The notes beneath the pieces are model-generated. The model did no database searches. It saw nothing but the letters and a program-made list of their open reading frames with translations, and was not told where the DNA came from. A stretch of 64,000 bases of DNA from contig NZ_QXQA01000001.1 in NCBI RefSeq assembly GCF_003583765.1, positions 682,001-746,000 on the forward strand, written 5' to 3'. Positions within the stretch are counted from its first letter, which is position 1; each line of letters starts with the position of its first letter. This document shows positions 8,697 through 16,931 of the stretch, piece after piece. This DNA comes from Paenibacillus nanensis (GTDB lineage: Bacteria; Bacillota; Bacilli; Paenibacillales; Paenibacillaceae). The position numbers were made by a program, and so were the translations under genes.

Positions 8697-8750
8697 ACTG
8701 ATTCAGGAATGTCGAAAAAAACCATACTTATAGCCGATAAGGGGATTGAC

Positions 8751-9362
8751 ATGTTTAAGAAAAAAGATATTTTCTTCAAAACGCTAGAGGAGATGGCGGA
8801 CACACTCGTTGAAGCAACGGAATATTTCGCAAAGGGTGTCGCCGATTTAACGGACGTAACGGCTTTCGCGAAAAAGATGAAAGAGCTCGAAAGCAAATGC
8901 GACCAGTATACCCATACGATTTTGAAGGAACTAAACAAAACGTTCATCACACCGATCGAGCGTGAAGATATTATGGCGCTGACCACATCGCTTGACGATG
9001 TGCTTGACGGCATTGAAGCATGCGCTTCCCGGTTTGAAATGTACCATATCCGCGAGAAGGACGAATATATTACACTGTTCGCGGACGTTATTGTTCGTTC
9101 GGCCCATCAGATCAAAAGCGCCATCTACCTGCTTACCCAGAAGAAGCTTCTGGCGATCCGCGAGCACTGCATCGCGATCAACGAGCTTGAGAACCAAGGC
9201 GACGACGTGCTGCGCGTTTCCATTACGACGCTGTTCGCCAACGTTAAGGATCCGATTGAGCTAATTAAGCGCAAGGAAATATACGAAAGATTAGAGCAAA
9301 CGACCGACTACTGCGAAGATGTAGCCAATATGCTTGAATCGATCATTATGCGCAACAGCTAA
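8751..9362 (+). CDS. DUF47 family protein (Pit accessory, PhoU-like)
   Basis: Cytosolic all-helical protein of 203 residues, distantly PhoU-like, from the family almost always encoded next to Pit phosphate transporters and thought to modulate them. Recognisable segments are FFKTLEEMADTLVEATEYF, ITPIEREDI, LDDVLDGIE, and the C-terminal KRKEIYERLEQTTDYCEDVAN. ATG 8751 has AAGGGGA 5 bp upstream; an in-frame ATG at 8709 lacks a site. Pit follows 25 bp downstream, so they form an operon. Confidence 0.92.
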   Translation: MFKKKDIFFKTLEEMADTLVEATEYFAKGVADLTDVTAFAKKMKELESKCDQYTHTILKELNKTFITPIEREDIMALTTSLDDVLDGIEACASRFEMYHIREKDEYITLFADVIVRSAHQIKSAIYLLTQKKLLAIREHCIAINELENQGDDVLRVSITTLFANVKDPIELIKRKEIYERLEQTTDYCEDVANMLESIIMRNS

Positions 9363-9387
9363 AATTGGAGAGTAGAGGGTCGTAAAC

Positions 9388-10383
9388 ATGGAAATATATG
9401 TGCTTTGGATTGTCGTTTTTTTAGCGCTATCGTTTGATTTTATCAATGGCTTTCACGATACGGCCAATGCGATCGCGACGTCGGTATCCACTCGCGCCCT
9501 GAAGCCAAGGGTTGCCATACTGATGGCTGCCGTCATGAACTTCCTTGGAGCGATCACCTTTACGGGTGTCGCAAAGACAATTGGCGGTAAGGTTGCGGAC
9601 CCATCCAAGCTTGAATTCGGCGTTGAGATCGTGATTGCGGCGCTGCTTGCTGCAATCGCGTGGAACCTCATTACGTGGTGGTTCGGCATTCCTTCGTCTT
9701 CTTCCCATGCTTTGATCGGTTCGCTTGCGGGGGCTGTTATTGCGGGTGCGGGAGTGGATTCGCTCAACGCTTCCGGATTCGTCGATATTTTGGAAGCCCT
9801 GCTGCTTTCGCCGCTTATCGCGTTTTCAATCGGTTTCATCATCATGTGGATCTTGAAGCAAATTTTCGCTCGAACAAGCCCGCATCAAGTGAATAAAGGG
9901 TTCCGTTTCGGTCAAGTCATTACGGCGATGTTCCAATCGTTCTCCCACGGCACGAACGATGCGCAGAAGGCGATGGGGATTATCGTGTTCGCCCTCGTTG
10001 CGGCAGACATTCAGGATACAATGGATGTTCCGTTGTGGGTCAAAATTTCCGCGGCGACAGCAATGGCGCTTGGCACTTCGGTCGGCGGATGGAAAATCAT
10101 TAAGACGATGGGGACCAAAATTTTTAAAATCGAACCGATTAACGGATTTGCGGCCGACCTCGGTTCCGCTGCCGTTATTTTGACAGCTACGATGATCCAT
10201 TTGCCGGTCAGTACGACGCATGTTATTACATCGTCCATTCTAGGTGTCGGCTCCGCGAAACGGTTCTCTGCCGTTCGGTGGGGAGTTGCCGGGCGAATCG
10301 TTATTGCCTGGATTATTACGATCCCGATTACGGTTCTGCTGGCGATGTTTTTCTTCTGGATTATTAAGTTGTTGTTCCTGTAA
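9388..10383 (+). CDS. pit: low-affinity inorganic phosphate transporter, Pit family
   Basis: Inner-membrane carrier that imports metal-phosphate complexes with protons. It shows the two inverted signature motifs, NGFHDTANAIATS near the N-terminus and SHGTNDAQKAMG in the second half, with about nine hydrophobic helices; 331 residues is typical of the short Gram-positive Pit. RBS AGAGGG lies before the ATG. It is the second gene of the DUF47-pit pair, and the upstream PhoP-like repeats suggest regulation by phosphate. A bidirectional terminator follows. Confidence 0.94.
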   Translation: MEIYVLWIVVFLALSFDFINGFHDTANAIATSVSTRALKPRVAILMAAVMNFLGAITFTGVAKTIGGKVADPSKLEFGVEIVIAALLAAIAWNLITWWFGIPSSSSHALIGSLAGAVIAGAGVDSLNASGFVDILEALLLSPLIAFSIGFIIMWILKQIFARTSPHQVNKGFRFGQVITAMFQSFSHGTNDAQKAMGIIVFALVAADIQDTMDVPLWVKISAATAMALGTSVGGWKIIKTMGTKIFKIEPINGFAADLGSAAVILTATMIHLPVSTTHVITSSILGVGSAKRFSAVRWGVAGRIVIAWIITIPITVLLAMFFFWIIKLLFL

Positions 10384-10395
10384 TAGAGATGGCAA

Positions 10396-10438
10396 AAGGA
10401 CAGCTTTACCCTGCGCGGGGCTTAAAGCTGTCCTTCTT
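10396..10438. terminator. bidirectional terminator between pit and the YqfQ-like gene
   Basis: AAGGACAGCTTTA and TAAAGCTGTCCTT form a perfect 13-bp stem around a G+C-rich loop of about 14 bases. T-rich DNA lies on the plus-strand side and AAAA on the other, so it can serve both convergent genes. Confidence 0.85.
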
Positions 10439-10457
10439 GCGTTTTGACTATTGACGA

Positions 10458-11048
10458 TTAACGTCTTCGTTTCGAAGATCGCCGCTTTCCGGAAGCGCCG
10501 CTGCGCGCCTTGCCGCTGCCCGATCCGGAGCCGCTTCTCGGGCGCTTGCGTCTGGTTGGCTTGCGCTCGCTATTGAGCTCGTCACTTTGCGAGATTGATT
10601 TTTTGCCGAAGGAGCCGAACAATACTTTAACGAGCGGCGCCATCTGCGAGATGCTGCCGACCACCTTCTGTACCTTCGTTACCGTTGACAATATACCGTC
10701 CAGACCGCCCATGCGGTCGACAAAGCCTTTAATTTCGGTCAGGTTAGCCATGCTCGCCAGATTGGCAAGCGAGAAGCCTTTTTTAGGAGGCGCCGGGGTA
10801 ATATTCGCCTCCGGAAGGTGGTTAGGGACGATGGCGGGCAGCAGGCTGGGAGCCGCGGCCGTCTGGGAGATCTGGGCATGAGGCGCCTGCGGCGGCGAAG
10901 CCGGATTGCCCAGCCCATAAGTGCCGTGAGGACCGGTATAAGGACGGCTTAGCGGATTTTGCCCTTGCCGGAAGTCCGCACCCTGGTTATGCCCAGCGCC
11001 GCCGCGGTTGCCGACGCCGGGATAATGATGATAATTCAAACGGATCAC
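10458..11048 (-). CDS. YqfQ/VrrA-like protein with basic low-complexity tail
   Basis: Hypothetical protein of 196 residues. A Gly/Pro/Gln-rich N-terminal half (about 1-95) leads to a conserved-looking helix region (about 96-150: VDRMGGLDGILSTV, QMAPLVKVLFGSF). That region resembles the YqfQ family of Bacillales by its order of GGLDG, an amphipathic helix and APLVK. The last 40 residues are very basic, Ser/Gly/Arg/Lys-rich, which suggests nucleic acid or spore surface binding. The start is a GTG after AAAAAAAGGG with short spacing, so it is uncertain. The gene is convergent with pit and divergent from yerC. Confidence 0.75.
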   Translation of the reverse strand: MIRLNYHHYPGVGNRGGAGHNQGADFRQGQNPLSRPYTGPHGTYGLGNPASPPQAPHAQISQTAAAPSLLPAIVPNHLPEANITPAPPKKGFSLANLASMANLTEIKGFVDRMGGLDGILSTVTKVQKVVGSISQMAPLVKVLFGSFGKKSISQSDELNSERKPTRRKRPRSGSGSGSGKARSGASGKRRSSKRRR

Positions 11049-11177
11049 AACCCTTTTTTTAATAGTCTATGGCACAGGGATAGCTGCGGATTGGACGAAT
11101 GACCCGATTTTTCAATAAAATTATAGATGAATGTCTCGATTTTTCTCCTTCTCTGTAATGCGTGAAAACGGTAACGT

Positions 11178-11206
11178 TTGAAAAAATTTGATTTAGCCTT
11201 TACAAT
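11178..11206 (+). promoter_or_regulatory. SigA-type promoter for the yerC operon
   Basis: TTGAAA (11178-11183), a 17-bp spacer and TACAAT (11201-11206), about 33 bp before the start. Immediately upstream, TGAAAACGGTAACG (11162-11175) resembles a CcpA cre site with about two mismatches. Confidence 0.75.
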
Positions 11207-11238
11207 GATAGCAACAGTACTCATAGGAGTGAATGCGA

Positions 11239-11529
11239 ATGCAGCTGAAGAAGCTGAACGATAAAGCGATAGACCAATTATTCGAAGCGATCCTTACTTT
11301 GAAATCCGTGGAAGAATGTTACGTCTTTTTCGATGATTTATGCACAGTGAATGAGATCCAATCCTTATCCCAACGGCTTGAAGTGGCGCGCATGTTGGGC
11401 AAAGGCAGTACATACAATCAAATTGAAGCCGAGACCGGCGCGAGCACGGCTACGATTTCCCGCGTAAAGCGCTGCTTGAACTACGGCAACGACGGCTACA
11501 AGATGGCGCTTGACCGCTTGGGCCGTTAG
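11239..11529 (+). CDS. yerC: YerC/YecD family TrpR-related regulator
   Basis: Small helix-turn-helix protein of 96 residues. The N-terminal helices contain LFEAILTLKSVEECYVFFDDLCT, and the TrpR-like HTH reads YNQIEAETGASTATISRVKR. This order and length match the YerC family of Bacillales, whose target is not established. ATG 11239 lies 7 bp after AGGAGTG; ATG 11233 is too close to it. The next gene starts 11 bp after the stop, so it heads a four-gene operon with the CbiX-like gene, dgkB and rlmCD. Confidence 0.93.
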   Translation: MQLKKLNDKAIDQLFEAILTLKSVEECYVFFDDLCTVNEIQSLSQRLEVARMLGKGSTYNQIEAETGASTATISRVKRCLNYGNDGYKMALDRLGR

Positions 11530-11540
11530 GAGATTCCAGC

Positions 11541-12308
11541 GTGAAGCGCGGCGTACTTGTCATTAGTCACGGCTCCAGGGAATCGGAGTGGGTGGAGCAG
11601 GTTGACGCTTCCGTCCGCTCGGCGGCGCAAGCCTTTGATGTGCCGGTCGTATCCGCTTTTCTGGAAATTGTGGAAGGCCGTCTTATACAGGACGGCATAA
11701 ACGAATTAGAGAGGCAGGGAGTTACGAATTTTTTCGTACTGCCTCTGTTTGTATCTTCCGGCAGCACCCACGTCGACGAAATCAGTCAAGCCTTCGGCTT
11801 CCCGCCGCTTACCGATTTCGAAGGAGACCTGGGTGTGTTTCGCGTGAACGGAGAAGTGGCTTACGGCCTGCCGATTGACGATGATCCTGAGATCGCGGAA
11901 TTGCTGCACGCGAATATCTCGGAGCTTTCACAGGAGCCGGAGAAAGAAGCGCTGCTTATTGTAGGCCACGGAAGCAAGCTGCCAGTCTTCCATGAACGAT
12001 GGCAGTCGGGAATGTCCGCGATTGCAGAGCGGCTGCAGGCGCTTGGCGGTTTTGCGAGAGCAGATTACGCGATGCTGCTGCCGGACCAAGCCGCGTCGAA
12101 GCTGTTAGAGCTTCAGAAAGAAGGGTATGATGATAAAATTATCGTCGTCCCGTTATTTTTAAGCCCCGGATATTTCACCAATCATGTGATCCCTTCGAGG
12201 CTGTCGGGCCTGCGCTATCGCTATAACGGGCGCGCCATGCTGCCTCATCCCGCCATTGCACGCTGGCTTTCCAGGCGGATCGGGGATTGGTTGTCCGGCA
12301 AGATTTAG
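11541..12308 (+). CDS. CbiX/SirB-type chelatase-like protein (two domains)
   Basis: Predicted member of the sirohydrochlorin chelatase superfamily, which inserts iron or cobalt into sirohydrochlorin. Two tandem CbiX-like halves are visible: one begins VISHGSRESEW, the second IVGHGSKLPVFHERW, each with the active-site HGS motif. GTG start with AGGAG 10 bp upstream. No sirohaem or cobalamin genes are nearby, so the true metal or substrate is uncertain. It sits inside the yerC-dgkB-rlmCD operon. Confidence 0.85.
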   Translation: MKRGVLVISHGSRESEWVEQVDASVRSAAQAFDVPVVSAFLEIVEGRLIQDGINELERQGVTNFFVLPLFVSSGSTHVDEISQAFGFPPLTDFEGDLGVFRVNGEVAYGLPIDDDPEIAELLHANISELSQEPEKEALLIVGHGSKLPVFHERWQSGMSAIAERLQALGGFARADYAMLLPDQAASKLLELQKEGYDDKIIVVPLFLSPGYFTNHVIPSRLSGLRYRYNGRAMLPHPAIARWLSRRIGDWLSGKI

Positions 12309-12340
12309 GCAAGTGGTTCATGAGAAGGAGCGAGAAAGCG

Positions 12341-13249
12341 ATGAAACGCGCAAGATTAATTTATAATCCGACCTCGGGAAGAGAAGAGATGAAGCGCAGA
12401 CTTCCCGATATTTTGCAGCGGCTTGACCGCGGCGGAATTGAAACGAGCTGCCACGCGACGATCGGAGAAGGCGATGCGACGATTGCCGCAGCGGAAGCCG
12501 CGGATCGGGATTATGATCTGATTATTGCAGCCGGAGGGGACGGCACGTTATACGAAGTCATTAATGGTCTAGCCAATAAAGAGAACCGTCCGCCTCTTGG
12601 GATTTTGCCGGTAGGAACGACGAATGATTTCGCGCGGGCAACAGGCATTCCGAAGCATTGGGAATACGCATGCGATCTTATTATCAATCAGTATACCCGG
12701 CCGATAGACGTCGGCGTGGCGAATGAACGGTTCTTCATCAATATAGCGGGCGGGGGCTCCTTAACGGAGCTGACCTATGACGTGCCCAGCAAGCTGAAGA
12801 CGATGGTTGGGCAGCTTGCGTATTATATGAAAGGTCTGGAGAAAATGACCCGGCTGCGTCCGACAGAGCTCAAGTTTGTAGCGGAAGGCGTAGGCGAATT
12901 TCATGGCGAATATATGATGTTCCTCATCTGCAACAGCAATTCCGTAGGCGGATTCGAACGGCTGGCGCCTGAATCCAAGCTGGATGACGGGCTGCTCGAC
13001 GTTCTGCTTATTCGGAAAATGAATCTCGCCGAGTTCATCCGGCTCGTCACGCTCGCGCTCCGGGGCGAGCATTTGAATGACCCGCATGTGACACACTTCC
13101 GTACCAACAGCTTAAAAGTGACGACGCCGGATTATGTGCAGCTGAACCTGGATGGCGAATACGGAGGCGTGCTGCCGTGCAATTTCTCGGTGCTGCCGTC
13201 GCATCTTCGCATCTTTGCGGATGAGACGGGCGAATCGACTTACCGATAG
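12341..13249 (+). CDS. dgkB: diacylglycerol kinase, DgkB type
   Basis: Soluble lipid kinase that returns diacylglycerol from lipoteichoic acid synthesis to phosphatidic acid. The N-terminus has LIYNPTSGREEM; the nucleotide motif is AAGGDGTLYEVINGL, followed by LGILPVGTTNDFARA and the family glycine loop NIAGGGSLTEL. ATG 12341 has AAGGAG 10 bp upstream; an in-frame ATG at 12287 overlaps the previous gene without a site. It lies directly before rlmCD, the same order as yerQ-yefA in B. subtilis. Confidence 0.93.
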   Translation: MKRARLIYNPTSGREEMKRRLPDILQRLDRGGIETSCHATIGEGDATIAAAEAADRDYDLIIAAGGDGTLYEVINGLANKENRPPLGILPVGTTNDFARATGIPKHWEYACDLIINQYTRPIDVGVANERFFINIAGGGSLTELTYDVPSKLKTMVGQLAYYMKGLEKMTRLRPTELKFVAEGVGEFHGEYMMFLICNSNSVGGFERLAPESKLDDGLLDVLLIRKMNLAEFIRLVTLALRGEHLNDPHVTHFRTNSLKVTTPDYVQLNLDGEYGGVLPCNFSVLPSHLRIFADETGESTYR

Positions 13250-13258
13250 GAGCAATTC

Positions 13259-14728
13259 ATGACTAGAAAACAAGGTAGAGGCGCCGTTCGTAGCGCGAAG
13301 CCGGGCAAGCCGGTAAAGACGGTAAAGGCGGACAGCGATGTGCCGTTTCAAAAAAATGAAGAAGTCACGGTCGACATAGTCGGCATGACGCATGACGGGG
13401 AGGGGGTGGGCCGCGCAAGCGGCTTTACCCTTTTTGTTCACGGAGGGCTTCCGGGCGAGAAAGCCCGGGTGCGCGTCCTCAAGACGAAAAAACAGTACGG
13501 TTACGCGAAGCTGATGGAGCTGACAGAGGAAAGCCCGGACCGCATCAAGCCGCCTTGCGACATTTTTAAAGAATGCGGGGGCTGCCAGCTTCAGCATTAC
13601 GATTACGAAGCGCAGCTTTCTTGGAAGCGGCAGCATGTCGTGGACAATTTGCGCCGAATCGGCAAGCTGCAGGTTGCAGGCGAGGATGGCGCGGAGGAAG
13701 GCGTCATCGTCCATTCTGCAATCGGAATGGACGACCCTTGGCGATACCGGAACAAAGCGACCGTACCGATCGGCGCAGCCGGCAACGGCGAGCTGGTTGC
13801 AGGCTTTTACGCGCAGGGAACCCATCGGATCATCGATATGGACGACTGTCTTATCCAGCATGAGCATAACGATGAAGTGCTTCGCGTTGTGAAGAAGGTA
13901 GCGCACGAGCTTCGGATTCAGCCCTATAACGAGGAGACAGGCCAAGGCGTGCTGCGCCACGTCATGGCTCGGACCGGAGCGGTGTCCGGCGAGATTATGG
14001 TCGTTCTGGTGACGAACGGCAAGCGACTGCCTCGCCAGCCGGAGTGGATCGAGCATTTGCGCGCGTCGCTGCCGGGACTGAAAAGCATCGTGCAAAATAT
14101 TAACGAAAAAAACACGAACGTGATCTTCGGCGAGGAGACGCGCGTCCTGTGGGGCAGCGACGTGATTTATGACGAGCTGGACGGGATTCGTTTTGCGATA
14201 TCGGCTCGTTCCTTCTATCAGGTTAACCCGGTTCAGACGGTGGCGCTTTATCGCAAGGCGGTAGAGTACGCGGCGCTTACCGGTTCCGAGCGTGTGATTG
14301 ACGCTTATTGCGGCATCGGCACGATCTCGTTGTTCCTGGCTCGGAAGGCCGGACAAGTGTACGGCGTGGAAATTGTGCCGGAGGCGATCGAAGACGCGAA
14401 GCGCAACGCCGAGCTGAACGATATCCGGAACGTGACGTTCGAGGCGGGTCCGGCCGAGGTCGTCATGCCGCGCTGGCGCAAGGAAGGCGTGGAAGCCGAT
14501 GTCATCGTCGTAGACCCGCCGCGCAAGGGCTGCGATCCTGCGCTGCTGGACACGATTCTCGCGCTGAAGCCGGAGAGAGTCGTCTATGTGAGCTGCAATC
14601 CTTCCACGTTGGCGCGCGATCTGCGCGTATTGGAAGACGGCGGCTATACCACGGTGGAAGTGACCCCGGTCGACATGTTCCCTTGGACCGTCCATGTTGA
14701 GAGCGTGGCTTGGCTGGAGAGGCGATAG
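13259..14728 (+). CDS. rlmCD: 23S rRNA (uracil-C5)-methyltransferase, RlmCD/RumA family
   Basis: SAM-dependent enzyme methylating uridines of 23S rRNA. A basic N-terminal tail of about 30 residues precedes a TRAM RNA-binding domain ([18 protein letters not shown]). The iron-sulfur cysteines follow ([13 protein letters not shown]), then the methyltransferase core ([24 protein letters not shown]) and the catalytic cysteine in [17 protein letters not shown] lies 6 bp before the ATG. It is the last gene of the yerC operon. In Bacillus one enzyme modifies two positions, hence RlmCD; RlmD-type specificity cannot be excluded. Confidence 0.93.
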   Translation: MTRKQGRGAVRSAKPGKPVKTVKADSDVPFQKNEEVTVDIVGMTHDGEGVGRASGFTLFVHGGLPGEKARVRVLKTKKQYGYAKLMELTEESPDRIKPPCDIFKECGGCQLQHYDYEAQLSWKRQHVVDNLRRIGKLQVAGEDGAEEGVIVHSAIGMDDPWRYRNKATVPIGAAGNGELVAGFYAQGTHRIIDMDDCLIQHEHNDEVLRVVKKVAHELRIQPYNEETGQGVLRHVMARTGAVSGEIMVVLVTNGKRLPRQPEWIEHLRASLPGLKSIVQNINEKNTNVIFGEETRVLWGSDVIYDELDGIRFAISARSFYQVNPVQTVALYRKAVEYAALTGSERVIDAYCGIGTISLFLARKAGQVYGVEIVPEAIEDAKRNAELNDIRNVTFEAGPAEVVMPRWRKEGVEADVIVVDPPRKGCDPALLDTILALKPERVVYVSCNPSTLARDLRVLEDGGYTTVEVTPVDMFPWTVHVESVAWLERR

Positions 14729-14754
14729 GCTGGCGGTTTCGGGGCATTTCCCGG

Positions 14755-14783
14755 TTGTGTGTATATTATGCACATGTTATGAT
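14755..14783 (+). promoter_or_regulatory. promoter of a short RNA
   Basis: TTGTGT (14755-14760), a 17-bp spacer and TATGAT (14778-14783). No protein gene follows on this strand, but two stable hairpins and a terminator do, so it probably drives the RNA at 14790-14915. Confidence 0.6.
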
Positions 14784-14789
14784 TAGGAT

Positions 14790-14915
14790 AATAAAAAGGA
14801 GTCGGCGGCAACCGACTCCCTGCACAAGAGCCGCTTTTAAGGGCGGTGGCTATTTGTTCAAAGGCGAGTCAAAGAATAGACCGATACCTTGTCACGGGGC
14901 GGTCTATTTCTTTTT
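14790..14915 (+). ncRNA. putative type I antitoxin-like antisense RNA
   Basis: A predicted transcript of about 125 nt starts just after the promoter. It opens with a perfect hairpin (GGAGTCGG at 14798, CCGACTCC at 14812) and ends with a hairpin ATAGACCG/CGGTCTAT (14876-14883, 14900-14907) followed by TTTCTTTTT. Read on the opposite strand, the GACCGCCCCGTGACAAGG segment resembles the region just after the stop codon of holin-like type I toxin genes of Bacillales, as I remember it, whose antisense RNAs start downstream and run convergently. RNA class by inference. Confidence 0.45.
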
Positions 14916-14970
14916 GTGGAATGATAAAATAAGATCAACACAACAAGAGGAATAGTATACCAGAAAAGGT
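14858..14970 (-). pseudogene. remnant of a holin-like type I toxin gene
   Basis: On the minus strand a short frame encodes a hydrophobic stretch (FWYTIPLVVLILFYHS) followed by basic residues (TKRNRPP), as in small membrane toxins, but it has no start codon or ribosome binding site of its own. Upstream it runs into two plus-strand terminator hairpins. In a second frame the string ends HKKK-stop, the usual toxin end, so a frameshift or an N-terminal loss is likely. The partner antisense RNA seems intact. Confidence 0.3.
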
Positions 14971-14996
14971 GCTCGTCTAGTAGACGGGCTTTTTTT
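14971..14996 (+). terminator. plus-strand terminator after the antisense RNA locus
   Basis: GCTCGTCT and AGACGGGC pair around a 3-base loop, followed by seven T. It probably catches read-through from rlmCD or from the small RNA. Confidence 0.75.
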
Positions 14997-15005
14997 GTCG
15001 CAATA

Positions 15006-15037
15006 GGAAAACCGCCCAGCAGCTCTGCTGGGCGGTT
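15006..15037 (-). terminator. terminator of the opp operon
   Basis: A near-perfect hairpin with 12-bp arms AACCGCCCAGCA/TGCTGGGCGGTT; on the minus strand it is followed by TTTTCC. It lies 22 bp after the stop codon of the binding-protein gene. Confidence 0.85.
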
Positions 15038-15058
15038 CATTTATTCTTCGGCCGAAGC

Positions 15059-16915
15059 TTACTCCGCAACGACAGGACTATCCTGCGTCACTTGAAGCTG
15101 ATGCAGATAAACGCCTGTGCCGTCCCCGATGGCGTAGTTCAAAATACGCTTGTTGACCGGCGCGACGATGGAACGATACAGTGTCGGGAAGACAGGGATT
15201 TCATTAACCATTAGCTGCTGCCATTCTTTATAGATGGACAAGCGGTACTCTTTATCGAACGCTTTCTCGGAGACGCCTTCCTTCAGCAGACGATCGTTCT
15301 CGGCGTTTTCATAACGCGGGAAGTTGAACATGGCAGTCGGACCGTACAAGCCGGAAGGATCGACGTCAATGCCAACGGCCCAAGCGCCTTGATAGACGTC
15401 TACAGAAGGGTCATCCTCGCCGTTCTGGCCGACGCGGTCATAGAAGGTATTGAACTCGACCATTTCAAGCTGGACGTTTAGGCCGATTGCCTTCCAAGCC
15501 TGCACGTAGTATTGGGCCAAAGGCTCGGCGATTTGATCGCCTGTCATCGAGATAAAGTTGATGACGAGCTCGCTGCCGTCCGGGTTCGTGCGGAAGTCGC
15601 CGTTGTACTTGTAGCCTGCTTCGTCCAGAAGCTTCTTCGCGCCTTCCGGATCGTAGGCTACGCCAGGATTCGAGGCATCATGGTATTCAGGATGGGACGG
15701 CGGAATGAGCGTCGTCGCGTTCCAGCGAAGGCCGTGATAGAATTGTTTGCCGACCGTGTCGTTATCGACGGCCATCCACATTGCTTTACGCAGGTTGACG
15801 TCCGCCATCTTCGCGTCCGGGTTCATTTTGACCTTCTCGTTTTCCTTGTCCCATGTGCCGAGCTTAAAGCCGATATACGTATACGCGCGGTCAACGTTCC
15901 CCAGCCATTCGATGTTGGACAGATTCGCGTTCTCCGGGAATTGGCTGATCGGGAAGGAGTCTACGAGATCGACGCCCCCGGACTTGAGCTCCTGGACAAC
16001 GTTGGCCGGATTGATGACCTTCAGTATCACTTTGTCCAGACCCGGCTTGCCGCGCCAGTAATCGTCATTCCGTACGTAGACGACGGATTCGCCCGGCACG
16101 ATGCTTTCGACCTTGAACGGGCCGAAGCCGATCGGGTTGGAACGAACCTGCGGCGATGCGGCCATGTCGGCAACCGGGATATCGGCGAAAATATGCTTCG
16201 CAAGCGGGTAAGTCCAGATGCCGCCCGTAACGAGGGAAGGGTTGGATTCAATGTAGGTGATCTTCAGCTGCTTCTCGTTCAGGACTTCAATGCCGGATAT
16301 TGTGCTCGCTTTGCCTTCATGATACTCCTTCATGCCGACGATATTCTCGAAGGTGGAATCATAGCGTACGCCGGTGTAGTCCTTATGGCCGATTACCTCG
16401 TGGGCGAACAGCCAATCCTCGGCTGTTACCGGTTTGCCGTCATGCCAATTGACATTGTCGCGAATCGTGAACGTGAACGTGCGTCCGTCTTCCGATACTT
16501 CGTATGTAGCCGCGCCGTCGTTCGTGTACACGTAGCTCGAATCCCAAGTAAGCAAGGCTTCGTCGAACCATCCCAATACTTGCGAGTCCGGATCGCCGTC
16601 ATAGAAGTTCCAGTTGAGCGTTCCTTCGAACGGCGTATCGGATACGAGTCCGAATGTAATCTGTCCGCCTTCGATCGGCTCACCCGTTTTGCTCTTCACG
16701 TTGCTGAAGTTGGCGATATTGAACAGACCGTCCTCGCCTTGAAGCGGCGGCTTCGTCTCCGCCGGCGTCTGCGTGGCATCGGGGCTTGCAGAAGGCGATG
16801 ATGATGGCGACGGGGAGCTGTTACTGTTATTCCCGCCGTTGTTCGATGAGCAGGCGGCAAGCAGCAGCGCAAGAGCGAGCAGAAGCAGTACAGCTTTGGG
16901 GATCTTTTTTGGCAT
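15059..16915 (-). CDS. oppA: oligopeptide ABC transporter, substrate-binding lipoprotein
   Basis: Extracellular binding protein of the SBP family 5 (OppA/AppA/DppA), 618 residues including an unusually long Ser/Pro/Asn-rich linker. The signal peptide ends in the lipobox LLAACS. Family landmarks are FTIRDNVNWHDGKPVTAEDW, the IGFGPFKVE segment, and DVNLRKAMWMAVDND. It is the last of five genes (oppD, oppF, oppB, oppC, oppA), 16 bp after the permease. B. subtilis App has the same two ATPases first but a different order of the remaining genes. Ligand could be peptides, nickel or sugars; peptides are most likely. Confidence 0.92.
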   Translation of the reverse strand: MPKKIPKAVLLLLALALLLAACSSNNGGNNSNSSPSPSSSPSASPDATQTPAETKPPLQGEDGLFNIANFSNVKSKTGEPIEGGQITFGLVSDTPFEGTLNWNFYDGDPDSQVLGWFDEALLTWDSSYVYTNDGAATYEVSEDGRTFTFTIRDNVNWHDGKPVTAEDWLFAHEVIGHKDYTGVRYDSTFENIVGMKEYHEGKASTISGIEVLNEKQLKITYIESNPSLVTGGIWTYPLAKHIFADIPVADMAASPQVRSNPIGFGPFKVESIVPGESVVYVRNDDYWRGKPGLDKVILKVINPANVVQELKSGGVDLVDSFPISQFPENANLSNIEWLGNVDRAYTYIGFKLGTWDKENEKVKMNPDAKMADVNLRKAMWMAVDNDTVGKQFYHGLRWNATTLIPPSHPEYHDASNPGVAYDPEGAKKLLDEAGYKYNGDFRTNPDGSELVINFISMTGDQIAEPLAQYYVQAWKAIGLNVQLEMVEFNTFYDRVGQNGEDDPSVDVYQGAWAVGIDVDPSGLYGPTAMFNFPRYENAENDRLLKEGVSEKAFDKEYRLSIYKEWQQLMVNEIPVFPTLYRSIVAPVNKRILNYAIGDGTGVYLHQLQVTQDSPVVAE

Positions 16916-16931
16916 CTTACATTTTCCTCCC

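Noticed and set aside
13112..14773. 553-residue open frame opposite rlmCD
   Set aside because: It is the complement of a high-G+C gene; the protein has no recognisable motif and no start signal.
14858..15040. Complete 60-residue toxin gene on the minus strand
   Set aside because: The frame's first part runs through two plus-strand terminator hairpins and has no ribosome binding site; only the C-terminal half looks toxin-like.
15512..16801. 429-residue open frame opposite oppA
   Set aside because: Antisense shadow of a clear lipoprotein gene, without ribosome binding site or domain motifs.
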